This document shows, in pieces, positions 22,808 to 32,229 of a stretch of 39,388 nt of DNA. The position numbers were made by a program, and so were the translations under genes. Below the pieces are notes generated by a model. The model had not been told where the DNA came from and ran no database searches. It was given only the letters and a program-made list of their open reading frames with translations. Origin of the DNA: an uncultured Bacteroidales bacterium (GTDB lineage Bacteria; Bacteroidota; Bacteroidia; Bacteroidales; Paludibacteraceae); NCBI GenBank assembly GCA_900319005.1, contig ONMV01000012.1:1-39388 (forward strand), read 5' to 3'. Each line of letters opens with the position of its first letter. Positions within the stretch are counted from its first letter, which is position 1.

Positions 22808-24853
22808 ATGGCGACAAAAAAGAAACAGCCAACACCGCAGCAAAATAACAATGATCAGCCAAGCGGTCCGAGACGATGGATGAGCATCCTCTTTTACACG
22901 CTTGCATTTGCGCTGTTGGGGTATTATTTCTTTGGCGACAAAGAGAATCAGGGTATTAGCAAAGAGTTGAGTTACACCAAGTTCACGGCGTATATCGAAG
23001 CTGACGCGATAGACAAGATCACAGTATATGACGATTTGAGTCTGAAAGCGAATGTGAAGCCCGCCAAGTACACCTTGGTGTTCAATTCACAAGGCGACGG
23101 CGAACAAGCGCGGGGACAATTGAAAGTGCAAGTGCCGTCGGTAGAGGAGTTTTCCAAATACATCGAAGGTGTGAACAGCGCGCGCAAGGAGAACGGGCAA
23201 GCCGCTATCGATGTGCGGTACGACAAATCGCACGATTATTGGTATCTGATTATCGTGAATATCCTTCCGTTCCTGCTGATCGTACTGTTTTTCGTGTACA
23301 TGAGCCGCGGAATAGGAAGTGCCGGAGGAGGTATATTCGGTGTGGGCAAGGCGAAAGCACAGTTGTTTGACCGCGATAAGAAAGACAAAGTGACGTTTGA
23401 AGATGTGGCAGGTTTGTATGGCGCCAAACAAGAAGTGCAGGAGATTGTGGAGTTTTTGAAGAACCCCAAGAAATACACAGAGATAGGTGCGAAGATTCCG
23501 AAAGGCGCGCTGCTGGTAGGCCCTCCGGGAACAGGAAAGACGCTGCTTGCCAAAGCTGTAGCAGGTGAAGCAGACGTGCCGTTCTTCTCGATGTCGGGTA
23601 GCGATTTTGTAGAGATGTTCGTTGGTGTGGGTGCGAGTCGTGTACGCGACCTGTTCCGTCAGGCGAAAGAGAAAGCTCCGGCTATCATCTTCATCGACGA
23701 GATCGATGCGATCGGTCGCAGCCGAAGCAAAGGTGTGATGACCGGTGGTAACGACGAGCGTGAAAGCACGCTGAACCAGTTATTGACAGAAATGGACGGA
23801 TTCGGAACCAACTCTGGTGTGATCATCCTTGCCGCTACTAACCGCGCGGATGTGCTGGATGCCGCCTTGCTGCGTGCCGGACGATTTGACCGACAGATCC
23901 ATGTGGAGTTACCGGATTTGCAAGAGCGCAAGGAGATTTTCCAAGTGCATCTTCGTCCGCTCAAACTGGATGAGACAGTAGATATAGATTTTCTGAGCAA
24001 GCAGACACCGGGTTTCAGCGGAGCAGACATAGCGAATGTATGCAACGAGGCGGCCTTGATAGCAGCTCGAGGCGGACGCAAGAAGATCAGCAAGCAGGAT
24101 TTCATGGATGCAGTGGACCGTATTGTAGGCGGTTTGGAGCGCAAGAACAAGATCATGACCGACGAGGAGAAGAAGTCTATTGCTTATCATGAAGCGGGTC
24201 ATGCGACAATCAGTTGGATGCTTCGTTGGGCGAACCCCTTAGTCAAAGTGACGATTGTGCCTCGCGGCATGGCTTTAGGGGCAGCATGGTATCTTCCGGA
24301 AGAGAGGCAGTTGACCAACGAATCGCATATTCTGGACGAGCTCTGTTCGTTACTCGGCGGTCGGGCAGCAGAGCAACTCTTCCTCGACCAGACATCGACG
24401 GGAGCGCTCAATGACTTGGAGCGTGCAACGAAACAGGCATATTCGATGGTAGCTTATTACGGTATGAGCGACAAACTGAAAGATATCAGTTTCTACGATT
24501 CCACCGGCCGTTACGACTACGGATTCGTCAAGCCCTATTCAGAGCAGACCGCCAAGGTGATAGACGAAGAGACCAAGCGTATCATCGCTGAGCAGATGGC
24601 ACGCGCCAAACAGATACTCACCGAGCAGTCCGAAGGGCATCATCAGATAGCCCAGTTGCTGATCGACCGCGAGGTGATTACCTCCGAAGATGTGGAACGG
24701 ATCTTAGGTCCGCGTCCGTGGAAGAGCCGCGGTGACGAGCTGTTAGAAGCCAACGCTGCCGAAACAAAAGAGGAGGGCAAAAAGACCAAACGCGCTCCGC
24801 GCAAAACGAAAAAAACAACAAATACAAATACGAATGAAGAAGTTACTGCTTAA
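22808..24853 (+). CDS. ftsH: ATP-dependent zinc metalloprotease FtsH
   Basis: FtsH is a membrane-bound hexameric protease for membrane and regulatory proteins. The 681-residue protein has two transmembrane segments (about 24-41 and 144-164) flanking a periplasmic domain. The AAA+ module has Walker A GPPGTGKT at 238-245, Walker [10 protein letters not shown] and the SRH region ([21 protein letters not shown]). The zinc site HEAGH lies at 461-465. The tail is rich in Lys and Thr ([17 protein letters not shown]). Its last 20 nt overlap the start of the M16 peptidase gene in another frame, so the two are probably translationally coupled. Confidence 0.97.
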   Translation: MATKKKQPTPQQNNNDQPSGPRRWMSILFYTLAFALLGYYFFGDKENQGISKELSYTKFTAYIEADAIDKITVYDDLSLKANVKPAKYTLVFNSQGDGEQARGQLKVQVPSVEEFSKYIEGVNSARKENGQAAIDVRYDKSHDYWYLIIVNILPFLLIVLFFVYMSRGIGSAGGGIFGVGKAKAQLFDRDKKDKVTFEDVAGLYGAKQEVQEIVEFLKNPKKYTEIGAKIPKGALLVGPPGTGKTLLAKAVAGEADVPFFSMSGSDFVEMFVGVGASRVRDLFRQAKEKAPAIIFIDEIDAIGRSRSKGVMTGGNDERESTLNQLLTEMDGFGTNSGVIILAATNRADVLDAALLRAGRFDRQIHVELPDLQERKEIFQVHLRPLKLDETVDIDFLSKQTPGFSGADIANVCNEAALIAARGGRKKISKQDFMDAVDRIVGGLERKNKIMTDEEKKSIAYHEAGHATISWMLRWANPLVKVTIVPRGMALGAAWYLPEERQLTNESHILDELCSLLGGRAAEQLFLDQTSTGALNDLERATKQAYSMVAYYGMSDKLKDISFYDSTGRYDYGFVKPYSEQTAKVIDEETKRIIAEQMARAKQILTEQSEGHHQIAQLLIDREVITSEDVERILGPRPWKSRGDELLEANAAETKEEGKKTKRAPRKTKKTTNTNTNEEVTA

Positions 24854-27638
24854 CATCGCGCTGCTGTTCGCAGCGATGATGGTATCGGCGCAAGAAGCGC
24901 CGGAGAAACTGCCGATGGACCCGGAGGTTCGCTACGGCAAGTTAGACAACGGATTGACCTATTACATCCGTCATAACGAGCAACCCAAGCAACGTGCTGA
25001 GTTCCATATCGCGCAAGCTGTCGGAGCTATTCTGGAGGAAGACCACCAGAACGGTCTGGCTCACTTTCTGGAGCACATGGCTTTCAACGGAACACAGCAT
25101 TTCCCGGGTAAAGGGATCATCAATTATTTTGAGTCGGTAGGTGTTAATTTCGGCGGAAATATCAACGCTTACACCTCCATCGACGAGACCGTTTACCGTC
25201 TATCTGACGTACCGACCTACCGCGAAGGAATCGTAGATAGTGCCTTGCTGGTTATGCACGATTGGAGTTGCGGACTGCTGCTGTTAGACGAAGAGATCGA
25301 CGCTGAGCGCGGTGTAATTCTGGAGGAATGGCGTACCGGTCGCACGGCCAACCGCCGTATCTGGAAGAAGCTGAACGAGCTGATGTACCCGGGTACGCAG
25401 TACGCCAAACGCGATGTGATCGGCGACACGGCTGTGATCAATAATTTTGAGTATCAAGCCCTGCGCGATTACTATCACAAATGGTATGGTCCTGATAATC
25501 AGGCGATCATCGTGGTAGGTGATATTGATGTGAATGCCATTGAGGCGAAGATCAAAGCGCTCTGGAAAGATGTGCCTCGTCGTAAGAATTTCGGCGAGCG
25601 TCCCATCTACACGGTGAACCATAACGACAAGCCGTTAGTGGCAATCGTGACCGATCCCGAAGCGCAGGAGAGCCGTATTATGATGGAGTATAAATTCGAC
25701 CAACTGCCTGATGTCTTCAAGGGCACAGCGCAGGAATACATGCTGAACCTGATTCGCGATCTGGCGTGCGACATTCTCAATAACCGTTTCTCGGACCTTG
25801 TACTCAATCCGAACGCCTCTTTCGCCGGCGCATTCTGCCACTATGGCGAGACCGCCAAGAAAATGGACGCATTCCAAGTAACAATGGTTCCGAAAGCAGG
25901 CCGTGAGACGGAAGCGTATAACGACCTGATTTACCAATTGGAGAAAATGCATCGTTATGGTTTCACCAACGCTGAGTTAGAGCGCGTGAAGAACGACAAG
26001 ATGACCGCTATTCAGCAGGCATATAACGAGCGTAACACGCGTAAGAACATCAGTATCGCCCGCGAATGTATCCGCCATTTTGAGAACGGCGAATCAATGC
26101 CGGGGGCAGAATGGGAGTATGAGTTCGTACAAGCTACTCTGCCGCTGGTAAACCTCGATGCCGTTAACAGTGTCGGTCAATCGCTCGTCCATACGAACCC
26201 CACCGTAGCGATCGCAGGACCGGAGAAAGAGGGCATTCAGATTCCGAGCGAAGAGGCTATTTTAGCCACCTTGGCAGGTCAGACCGAATTGGCTATCGAG
26301 GCTCCGGTAGAAGAGGTGATTGACAGCGAGTTAGTGAAAAAAGCACCTAAGAAAGGTGCCATCAAGACCTTTGCGAAGAACGAAGGATTCGGATTCACGG
26401 AATGGACTTTGAAGAACGGCATCAAGGTGGTGATCAAACCAACGGATTTCAAATCCGACGAGATATTGATGCAGGCTTTCTCGAAAGGCGGTAAGACTCA
26501 AGTAGCTACCGAAGATCTGCCTTCGGCTGAGTTGGCAACGATGATTGTAGGTATGTCGGGTATCGGTCGTTTCACCGCTCCTCAGTTAGAGAAAGCGCTG
26601 TCAGGCAAGACCGTTTCCGTTAGTCCTGAGATTTCAGAGAACATCGAGCGGATTAATGGTTCTTCGTCCGTCAAGGACCTGGAGACCATGCTCCAATTGA
26701 CCTATCTGTATTTTACAGCTCCCCGCCGTGATGAAGAGGCTTATCAAACCACTCTCGCTCTGCTGCGCAACCAGTTGTCGAACCGCGATAAGAACCCCAA
26801 AGCAGCGTTCTCGGATTCCGTACAGATGATGAGCAGTAACCATTCGGAGCGTACGCTTCTCTTCAACAACGAGTTACTGGAGAAAGCTGATCTGGACAAA
26901 GCGCTGGAGATCTATAAAGCTCGCTTTGCCAACCCCGCGGACTTTACGTTCATCTTCGTGGGTAACATCAACCCGAACGACCCGAAAGTGCGCGATATGA
27001 TCTGCCAATGGTTGGGCGGTCTGAAAACTAAGAAGACCCGCGAGGAAGTGATTGACCATCACGTGACCGTAGCCCTGGGAATGCAGAAGAACTACTTCAG
27101 CCGCAAGATGGAGACCACCACTGCTTCCAACCGCATCCAATACACCTCATACGACATGCCTTACACAATGGCGAACGACCTGAACATGGAGATGATCGGA
27201 CGCATCTTGAGTACCCGTTATCTGGAGTCTATCCGTGAGCGTGAAGGCGGTTCGTACGGCGTAGGTACGTACGGTTACATGACGCCTCTACCGACACCGA
27301 GAGCCGGTCTGCTGATGCAGTTTGACACCGATCCGAAGAAACAGGAACGCTTGATGGAGATCATCCACGAGGAGATCCAAACGATCATTGAAAACGGTCC
27401 GCTGGAGAACGATTTGCAGAAAGAGAAAGAATCGATGCTGAAAGATTTTCAGGAGGATCTGGAGAACAACAAATACTGGACCTCTGCGTTGTACCAGTAC
27501 TATATGTACGGCATCAATAATATCCGCGATTACAAACCGGCAGTAGAGGCTATCACGGGACATACCGTACAAGAAACGCTGAAAAAACTCGTTTCTTCAG
27601 GAAATGTATTCGAGGTAGTGATGTTTCCGGAGAAGTAG
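24834..27638 (+). CDS. M16-family zinc peptidase (exported)
   Basis: This 934-residue protein has a signal peptide ([19 protein letters not shown]). The M16 active site HFLEH lies at 77-81, with a distal Glu in ERGVILEEW. Two repeated peptidase halves are seen, as in periplasmic M16B enzymes such as PqqL/YmxG-type proteins of Bacteroidota. The C-terminal half contains the RxxxGGSYGVG-like segment (REREGGSYGVGTYG). It probably degrades peptides in the periplasm. The substrate is unknown. It overlaps ftsH by 20 nt. After its stop comes a 14-nt repeat that runs into lpxB. Confidence 0.92.
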   Translation: MKKLLLNIALLFAAMMVSAQEAPEKLPMDPEVRYGKLDNGLTYYIRHNEQPKQRAEFHIAQAVGAILEEDHQNGLAHFLEHMAFNGTQHFPGKGIINYFESVGVNFGGNINAYTSIDETVYRLSDVPTYREGIVDSALLVMHDWSCGLLLLDEEIDAERGVILEEWRTGRTANRRIWKKLNELMYPGTQYAKRDVIGDTAVINNFEYQALRDYYHKWYGPDNQAIIVVGDIDVNAIEAKIKALWKDVPRRKNFGERPIYTVNHNDKPLVAIVTDPEAQESRIMMEYKFDQLPDVFKGTAQEYMLNLIRDLACDILNNRFSDLVLNPNASFAGAFCHYGETAKKMDAFQVTMVPKAGRETEAYNDLIYQLEKMHRYGFTNAELERVKNDKMTAIQQAYNERNTRKNISIARECIRHFENGESMPGAEWEYEFVQATLPLVNLDAVNSVGQSLVHTNPTVAIAGPEKEGIQIPSEEAILATLAGQTELAIEAPVEEVIDSELVKKAPKKGAIKTFAKNEGFGFTEWTLKNGIKVVIKPTDFKSDEILMQAFSKGGKTQVATEDLPSAELATMIVGMSGIGRFTAPQLEKALSGKTVSVSPEISENIERINGSSSVKDLETMLQLTYLYFTAPRRDEEAYQTTLALLRNQLSNRDKNPKAAFSDSVQMMSSNHSERTLLFNNELLEKADLDKALEIYKARFANPADFTFIFVGNINPNDPKVRDMICQWLGGLKTKKTREEVIDHHVTVALGMQKNYFSRKMETTTASNRIQYTSYDMPYTMANDLNMEMIGRILSTRYLESIREREGGSYGVGTYGYMTPLPTPRAGLLMQFDTDPKKQERLMEIIHEEIQTIIENGPLENDLQKEKESMLKDFQEDLENNKYWTSALYQYYMYGINNIRDYKPAVEAITGHTVQETLKKLVSSGNVFEVVMFPEK

Positions 27639-27640
27639 TT

Positions 27641-27668
27641 GACAAATGAGAATAGACAATTGAGAATT
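27641..27668 (+). repeat. Tandem 14-nt repeat between the M16 peptidase gene and lpxB
   Basis: GACAAATGAGAATA and GACAATTGAGAATT are 12/14 identical and directly adjacent. The last two bases are the first two bases of the TTG start codon of lpxB. Confidence 0.85.
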
Positions 27669-28764
27669 GGCTAAATACTTTATCATAGCCGGTGAAGCAT
27701 CGGGAGACATCCATGCAGCTGAGTTGATCAAGCAGATTCAGTTAAAGGATTCCCGGTCACAATTCATAGGACTCGGTGGCGACCAAATGGTCGCTGCCGG
27801 GTGTCGTATTTATCAGCATATACGCCATATGGCATTCATGGGCTATGTTGCCGTGCTACGTAATCTCGGTCAAGTACGCCGAAATTTCCGAATAGCGGAG
27901 CAGGCCCTGATGGCAGAACAACCGGATGTACTGGTTTTGATTGACTACCCCTCTTTTAATCTGCGGATGGCTGCTTTCTGCCGCAAACATCTGCCACACA
28001 CAAAGATCTACTACTATATTCCCCCGAAAGTTTGGGCATGGAAGAAAAGGCGTGTTCACCGCATTGCCCGTCTATGCGACGAGGTATTAGGTATTTTCCC
28101 GTTTGAACCGGCATTCTACGCCCGATACGGGTATCACTGCACATATGTCGGTCATCCGACAGTGGAGGAGATGGGAAGGATGAAGGAGGAAAAGGAAAGG
28201 AAGAAGATGATTGCTCTTCTGCCGGGTTCGCGTCCGAGCGAGATCACTCATTGTTTGCAGACGATGTTAGCGGCAGCCAGACGTTTTCCGGAATACCAAA
28301 TCGTAGTTAGTGCAGCTCCGGGCATAGAGGACTCCTTCTACACCCCCTATCTGCAGGAAACGGAGAGATTGACGCGTGACACCTACTCTGCCGTGCAGCA
28401 AGCTTCAGCAGCTGTGGTCAATTCAGGAACCGCAACGCTCGAGACCGCCCTGCTCGGCTGCCCGCAAGTAGCAGTATATCATCTTGCATACTCCTGTCTT
28501 CTGCGATGTATCAAATGGGCAAAACCGCTCATTTTCTCCATCCCCTATTTCACACCGGTCAATATCATCTCCGGCAAAGAGATCATCCGCGAATGTGTGG
28601 CATATGATTTCACGGAAGCGAAGGTATGCGCAGAATTACAACGAATACTGACCGATGAGGCGTATAAAAAAGAGATGCTCGCCGAATACGAACATCTCAT
28701 TACTCTTTTGGGAACGCAGCCCGCTTCCGAGACAGCAGCCCGCATCATCACATCGAGACCATAA
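27667..28764 (+). CDS. lpxB: Lipid-A-disaccharide synthase LpxB (TTG start)
   Basis: LpxB joins UDP-diacylglucosamine and lipid X to the disaccharide of lipid A. The 365-residue protein has the family motifs KYFIIAGEASGDIHAAEL, FIGLGGDQM, MAFMGYVAVL, LIDYPSFNLR, YYYIPPKVWAWKKRR, FYARYGYHCTYVGHP, LLPGSRPSEI and SGTATLE. The only possible start near the conserved N-terminus is TTG at 27667, because an in-frame TGA lies two codons upstream and no ATG follows until far into the protein. The start codon is partly made by the upstream 14-nt repeat. The 3' end overlaps the convergent gene at 28748 by 17 nt. Confidence 0.94.
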   Translation: MAKYFIIAGEASGDIHAAELIKQIQLKDSRSQFIGLGGDQMVAAGCRIYQHIRHMAFMGYVAVLRNLGQVRRNFRIAEQALMAEQPDVLVLIDYPSFNLRMAAFCRKHLPHTKIYYYIPPKVWAWKKRRVHRIARLCDEVLGIFPFEPAFYARYGYHCTYVGHPTVEEMGRMKEEKERKKMIALLPGSRPSEITHCLQTMLAAARRFPEYQIVVSAAPGIEDSFYTPYLQETERLTRDTYSAVQQASAAVVNSGTATLETALLGCPQVAVYHLAYSCLLRCIKWAKPLIFSIPYFTPVNIISGKEIIRECVAYDFTEAKVCAELQRILTDEAYKKEMLAEYEHLITLLGTQPASETAARIITSRP

Positions 28765-29026
28765 GCGCCGCCAACACATAAGGCATAGCGCCTACCAATA
28801 CTCCCTTACTCAACCGCCATGTATCCGTGGTGTAAAAAACAAAGATTAACGCCAGGTCAGGAAAGACACTGACGAGCAATAATTTGCTCAAGACACCTCC
28901 GGCCTGGAACTGCAAAGTCTGAAGGGGATACCAAAGGTTCATGACCTCGATATAGGTCAGACCGAAAGCCGCGGGTAGAATCAGCCCTATAAGAATCCCT
29001 ATCCAATAGCGATCAAAGCGATCCAT
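28748..29026 (-). CDS. Small multi-pass membrane protein (92 aa)
   Basis: The protein has three hydrophobic segments: WIGILIGLILPAAFGLTYI, LLLVSVFPDLALIFVFY and GVLVGAMPYVLAALMVSM. I do not recognise a named family, although small proteins of this type occur next to surE in Bacteroidales. Its start overlaps the surE 3' end by 14 nt, indicating coupled expression. Its 3' end overlaps lpxB on the other strand by 17 nt. Confidence 0.8.
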   Translation of the reverse strand: MDRFDRYWIGILIGLILPAAFGLTYIEVMNLWYPLQTLQFQAGGVLSKLLLVSVFPDLALIFVFYTTDTWRLSKGVLVGAMPYVLAALMVSM

Positions 29027-29768
29027 AATCTGTCAAGTCAATAGAAAGCGGCGTGATCGCCAATAACTGATGCTCCATAGCCCATATATCCGTATCGGTG
29101 GCATCCGGTTCGTCGCTCACAAAAGCTCCCGCTAATCGCCATCCGTTGATGACTCCTTCGGGCAGCGGTTCCTTCATGGGATCCAGCTCATTTGCCCAAT
29201 GTCCGGCACATTGACGAGTCCAACGGATACCTTCAATTTCCCCTACGGGCGCATTGATATTAAAGCAGGTACGAGGTGCGATGCCTTCTTCGAAGAGATG
29301 TTGCGTCACTTCGCACAAGAAAGGCTGCAACCAATGCAAATCCACATCCATGGCATGGCTGTTAATAGACCATCCGACCGCCGGGATACCCTTCTCTGCA
29401 GCGACCAAACATGCACCGATCGTACCGGAATATATAGCGTTGATTGCTGCGTTACTACCATGATTGATACCGGAAACGAGCAGGTCTATCGGCTTATCAG
29501 GAAAGAGTATCTCGCGAGCAATCTTCACACAATCAGCCGGTGTTCCGTTGGTAGTATAGACATCCGCTCCGTTGAGATCATGCTCCTCAATACGCCTGAG
29601 ATAAATCGGGTTAGCCACACTGATGGAAGCACCATATCCGCTGCGCGGTCCATCAGGAGCGATGACCGTCACCGACCCCAACTTGGTCATTTCACGCGCT
29701 AACAATCGGATACCTGCTGTTCCCCAGCCGTCATCATTAACGACCACGATATTCAAACCTTTTGCCAT
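29013..29768 (-). CDS. surE: 5'/3'-nucleotidase SurE
   Basis: SurE is a metal-dependent nucleoside monophosphate phosphatase used in stationary phase. The 251-residue protein has the N-terminal metal site VVNDDGWG (D12, D13), the serine in SGYGASIS, TNGTPADCV and the signature LLVSGINHGSNAA. The length is as expected. It lies 3 nt after glmM and overlaps the next small gene. Confidence 0.95.
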   Translation of the reverse strand: MAKGLNIVVVNDDGWGTAGIRLLAREMTKLGSVTVIAPDGPRSGYGASISVANPIYLRRIEEHDLNGADVYTTNGTPADCVKIAREILFPDKPIDLLVSGINHGSNAAINAIYSGTIGACLVAAEKGIPAVGWSINSHAMDVDLHWLQPFLCEVTQHLFEEGIAPRTCFNINAPVGEIEGIRWTRQCAGHWANELDPMKEPLPEGVINGWRLAGAFVSDEPDATDTDIWAMEHQLLAITPLSIDLTDYGSL

Positions 29769-29771
29769 GGG

Positions 29772-31148
29772 TTATTTCGCATTTACCACGTTAATCACTT
29801 GCTGCGCGAGCTCATTAGCCCGTTCCATCGTAGCTGCCTCGGAATAGACCCTAATGATGGGTTCTGTATTGGATTTGCGCAGATGTACCCATCCGTCCGC
29901 AAAATCTATCTTCACGCCATCACGATCGTTGACGCGTTCATTTCGATAGAGCTCTTTTACACGCGCCAAAATGGCATCGACATCTGTATCAGGTGTGAGG
30001 TCAATACGGTTCTTACTAATGCAATAATCCGGCAGGGTTCGACGCAGTTCGCTCACTTTCATATCAAGATGTGCCAGATGGCTCAAGAAGAGTGCTATAC
30101 CGACCAAGGCATCCCGTCCATAATGACACTCAGGATATATGACACCCCCGTTTCCTTCACCGCCGATCACCGCTCCTACCCGTTTCATCTCCGCTACTAC
30201 GTTCACTTCTCCCACAGCAGAAGCGCTGTACTGCCCACCGTGCAAAGCGGTGATATCGCTCAGAGCGCGGGTAGAAGACATGTTACTAACCGTATTACCG
30301 GGCGTATGACGCAGGATATAATCCGCTACGCTGACCAAGGTATATTCCTCGCCAAACATGTCTCCGTTCTCGCAGATGATTGCCAGACGGTCCACATCCG
30401 GATCCACTACAAAACCTACATCCGCTTTTCCTGAGCGAAGCAAGTTACTTATCTCGGTCAGATGTTGGGGCAGAGGTTCGGGGTTATGAGGAAACTGACC
30501 ATTCGGCGTGCAGTTCAGTTCGATAATATGTTGTACGCCTACCGCCCGCAGGATAGCAGGAATAGCCAATCCACCTACCGAGTTCACGCAATCAATAGCG
30601 ACTGTAAAATCGCGTTTCCTGATAGCCTCCACATCAACGAGTTGGAGGCTGAGAACCTGCTGCACATGGTAAGGCAGATAATCCTTATTCGTCATATGTC
30701 CGAGCGCATCGACCTCCGCAAAGGTGAAGTCCTCTTTCTCCGCGATCGCCAACACACCTTTTCCTTCCGCATCATTGAGGAACTCGCCATGCTCATTGAG
30801 CAATTTGAGGGCATTCCACTGCTTGGGGTTATGGCTCGCCGTGAGGATAATACCTCCCGCTGCTTTTTCACCGGTCACTGCCAACTCGGTAGTGGGAGTG
30901 GTTGCCAAACCGATATTCACCACATCATAGCCCATTCCCATCAGTGTTCCGCAAACAATCTGCTCCACCATCGGGCCACTCAGACGCGCATCGCGCCCCA
31001 CCACAATCACATTATTTTCCGGCATAGCAGCGCGACGTTGGGTCGCATAGGCCGCCGTAAAACGAACGATATCCACCGGATTCAAGCCTTCGCCTACACG
31101 ACCGCCGATCGTTCCGCGGATACCGGAAATAGATTTAACTAAACTCAT
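29772..31148 (-). CDS. glmM: Phosphoglucosamine mutase (GlmM-type phosphohexomutase)
   Basis: The enzyme converts glucosamine-6-phosphate to glucosamine-1-phosphate for peptidoglycan and LPS. The 458-residue protein has ISGIRGTIG at the start, the phosphoserine loop TASHNPKQWN (S105), the metal-binding loop DPDVDRLA, the sugar-binding GGEGNGGVIYP and the phosphate-binding RKSNTEPIIRVYSEA. Phosphomannomutase activity cannot be excluded from sequence. It lies in the long minus-strand cluster 4 nt after the lipoprotein gene. Confidence 0.93.
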   Translation of the reverse strand: MSLVKSISGIRGTIGGRVGEGLNPVDIVRFTAAYATQRRAAMPENNVIVVGRDARLSGPMVEQIVCGTLMGMGYDVVNIGLATTPTTELAVTGEKAAGGIILTASHNPKQWNALKLLNEHGEFLNDAEGKGVLAIAEKEDFTFAEVDALGHMTNKDYLPYHVQQVLSLQLVDVEAIRKRDFTVAIDCVNSVGGLAIPAILRAVGVQHIIELNCTPNGQFPHNPEPLPQHLTEISNLLRSGKADVGFVVDPDVDRLAIICENGDMFGEEYTLVSVADYILRHTPGNTVSNMSSTRALSDITALHGGQYSASAVGEVNVVAEMKRVGAVIGGEGNGGVIYPECHYGRDALVGIALFLSHLAHLDMKVSELRRTLPDYCISKNRIDLTPDTDVDAILARVKELYRNERVNDRDGVKIDFADGWVHLRKSNTEPIIRVYSEAATMERANELAQQVINVVNAK

Positions 31149-31152
31149 ATAT

Positions 31153-31713
31153 TTATTTTACTTGCTTTAACCAAATAATATAGACATAGGGGGTAACGGA
31201 CATCTCATCCTCGTTAAACCCCTGCTTACTCGGAACAATGATCTCGCATTGCGAGTCCGGATATTTCATCAGCCTGATGGCCTCTTGCCATCCGATGGAT
31301 TCACAGATCTTACCGCTTCCGCTGACCGGTCCGTAAACGAACTCAAACGGAGCGGGGGTATCATTCGTGTTCCAATAACTGAGTGTATCTGCTCCTTCCT
31401 CCAGTTGGAATTTCTTATATCGCGTCACAACGATATCATTTATTTTTACTTCGCGTGTCGAATCGCCTCGCCGGATGAGATGGAAATAGAGGTCGTCATA
31501 ATTTCCGTATCTTCCTTTGGGCACTTTATAATAATCCTTTTCTCCCCAGACATCGTTTTCGGGCAGTTCATAGATTATATTCAACTGATTACGATGAATA
31601 AAGGACCCTATCAATCCGTCTTCACGGCTACGCAAAGAGGAATACGTATTAGCGCTACATCCTGCGATGAGCAACCCGATAGTTATTAATAAGAAAAAAG
31701 ACAGTTTTTTCAT
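31153..31713 (-). CDS. Lipoprotein, DUF4827-like (FKBP-like fold suspected)
   Basis: This 186-residue protein starts with a lipoprotein signal (SFFLLITIGLLIAGCSAN, Cys near 19). The body contains YYKVPKGRYGNYDDLYFHLIRRGD and ends in VTPYVYIIWLKQVK, similar in outline to the FKBP-like lipoproteins of Bacteroidales and to its upstream neighbour. The DUF4827 assignment comes from memory and order of genes. The catalytic status is unknown. One nucleotide or less separates it from the gene at 31714. Confidence 0.75.
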   Translation of the reverse strand: MKKLSFFLLITIGLLIAGCSANTYSSLRSREDGLIGSFIHRNQLNIIYELPENDVWGEKDYYKVPKGRYGNYDDLYFHLIRRGDSTREVKINDIVVTRYKKFQLEEGADTLSYWNTNDTPAPFEFVYGPVSGSGKICESIGWQEAIRLMKYPDSQCEIIVPSKQGFNEDEMSVTPYVYIIWLKQVK

Positions 31714-32229
31714 TTATCTGATGTTCAATTCAATAATTACATTCTCATAAGGCGGGATATAATCCGTACCCTTTATTCCATAAGCGGCATACCAAGGTGC
31801 AAACATACGCACTTTGGCGCCGTGATTCCATTCCGTGATGTTCTCATCGACAGCAGCAGGCAGTTCGTATTTGCCTATCCGCGCCGTGAGATCGCTATCC
31901 AAGTATCTTTTTCCGGCGAGGCTGAACACCGTCATATGCAGCAGACACTCCTCTCCTGCCAAGACCGGCTGATCCGTATCGCCTTTTTCCACCACGTAAG
32001 CCCAGACACCTCGCTCGTACAACGCGTAGGGATCCTCTTGCTGCAGCGCCAAATGATGTAACTGTTCATCTGCCGCTTGCGCCAACTGCTGGTTCATCTC
32101 CATGAGTGCGATTGCAGTCGAATCGGCTTTCGGAGCCTCTCCTTTGCGCTGAGAAGGACGTTGCGGTGCAGTACCATTACACCCCGCTACCAGCAGCGCT
32201 ACGATAATAATCCATCCGTATTTTCTCAC
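31714..32229 (-). CDS. FKBP-type peptidyl-prolyl isomerase-like lipoprotein (GTG start)
   Basis: This 171-residue protein has a lipobox (WIIIVALLVAGC) and a C-terminal FKBP-like domain (GEECLLHMTVFSLAGKRYLDSD, MFAPWYAAYGIKGTDYIPPYENVIIELNIR), like the GldI-type proteins of Bacteroidota. It probably assists folding of envelope proteins. Several residues of active FKBPs are not obvious, so the isomerase activity is uncertain. The start is GTG at 32229, overlapping the TGA of the sensor gene as GTGA (4 nt), which points to coupled translation. Confidence 0.82.
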   Translation of the reverse strand: MRKYGWIIIVALLVAGCNGTAPQRPSQRKGEAPKADSTAIALMEMNQQLAQAADEQLHHLALQQEDPYALYERGVWAYVVEKGDTDQPVLAGEECLLHMTVFSLAGKRYLDSDLTARIGKYELPAAVDENITEWNHGAKVRMFAPWYAAYGIKGTDYIPPYENVIIELNIR

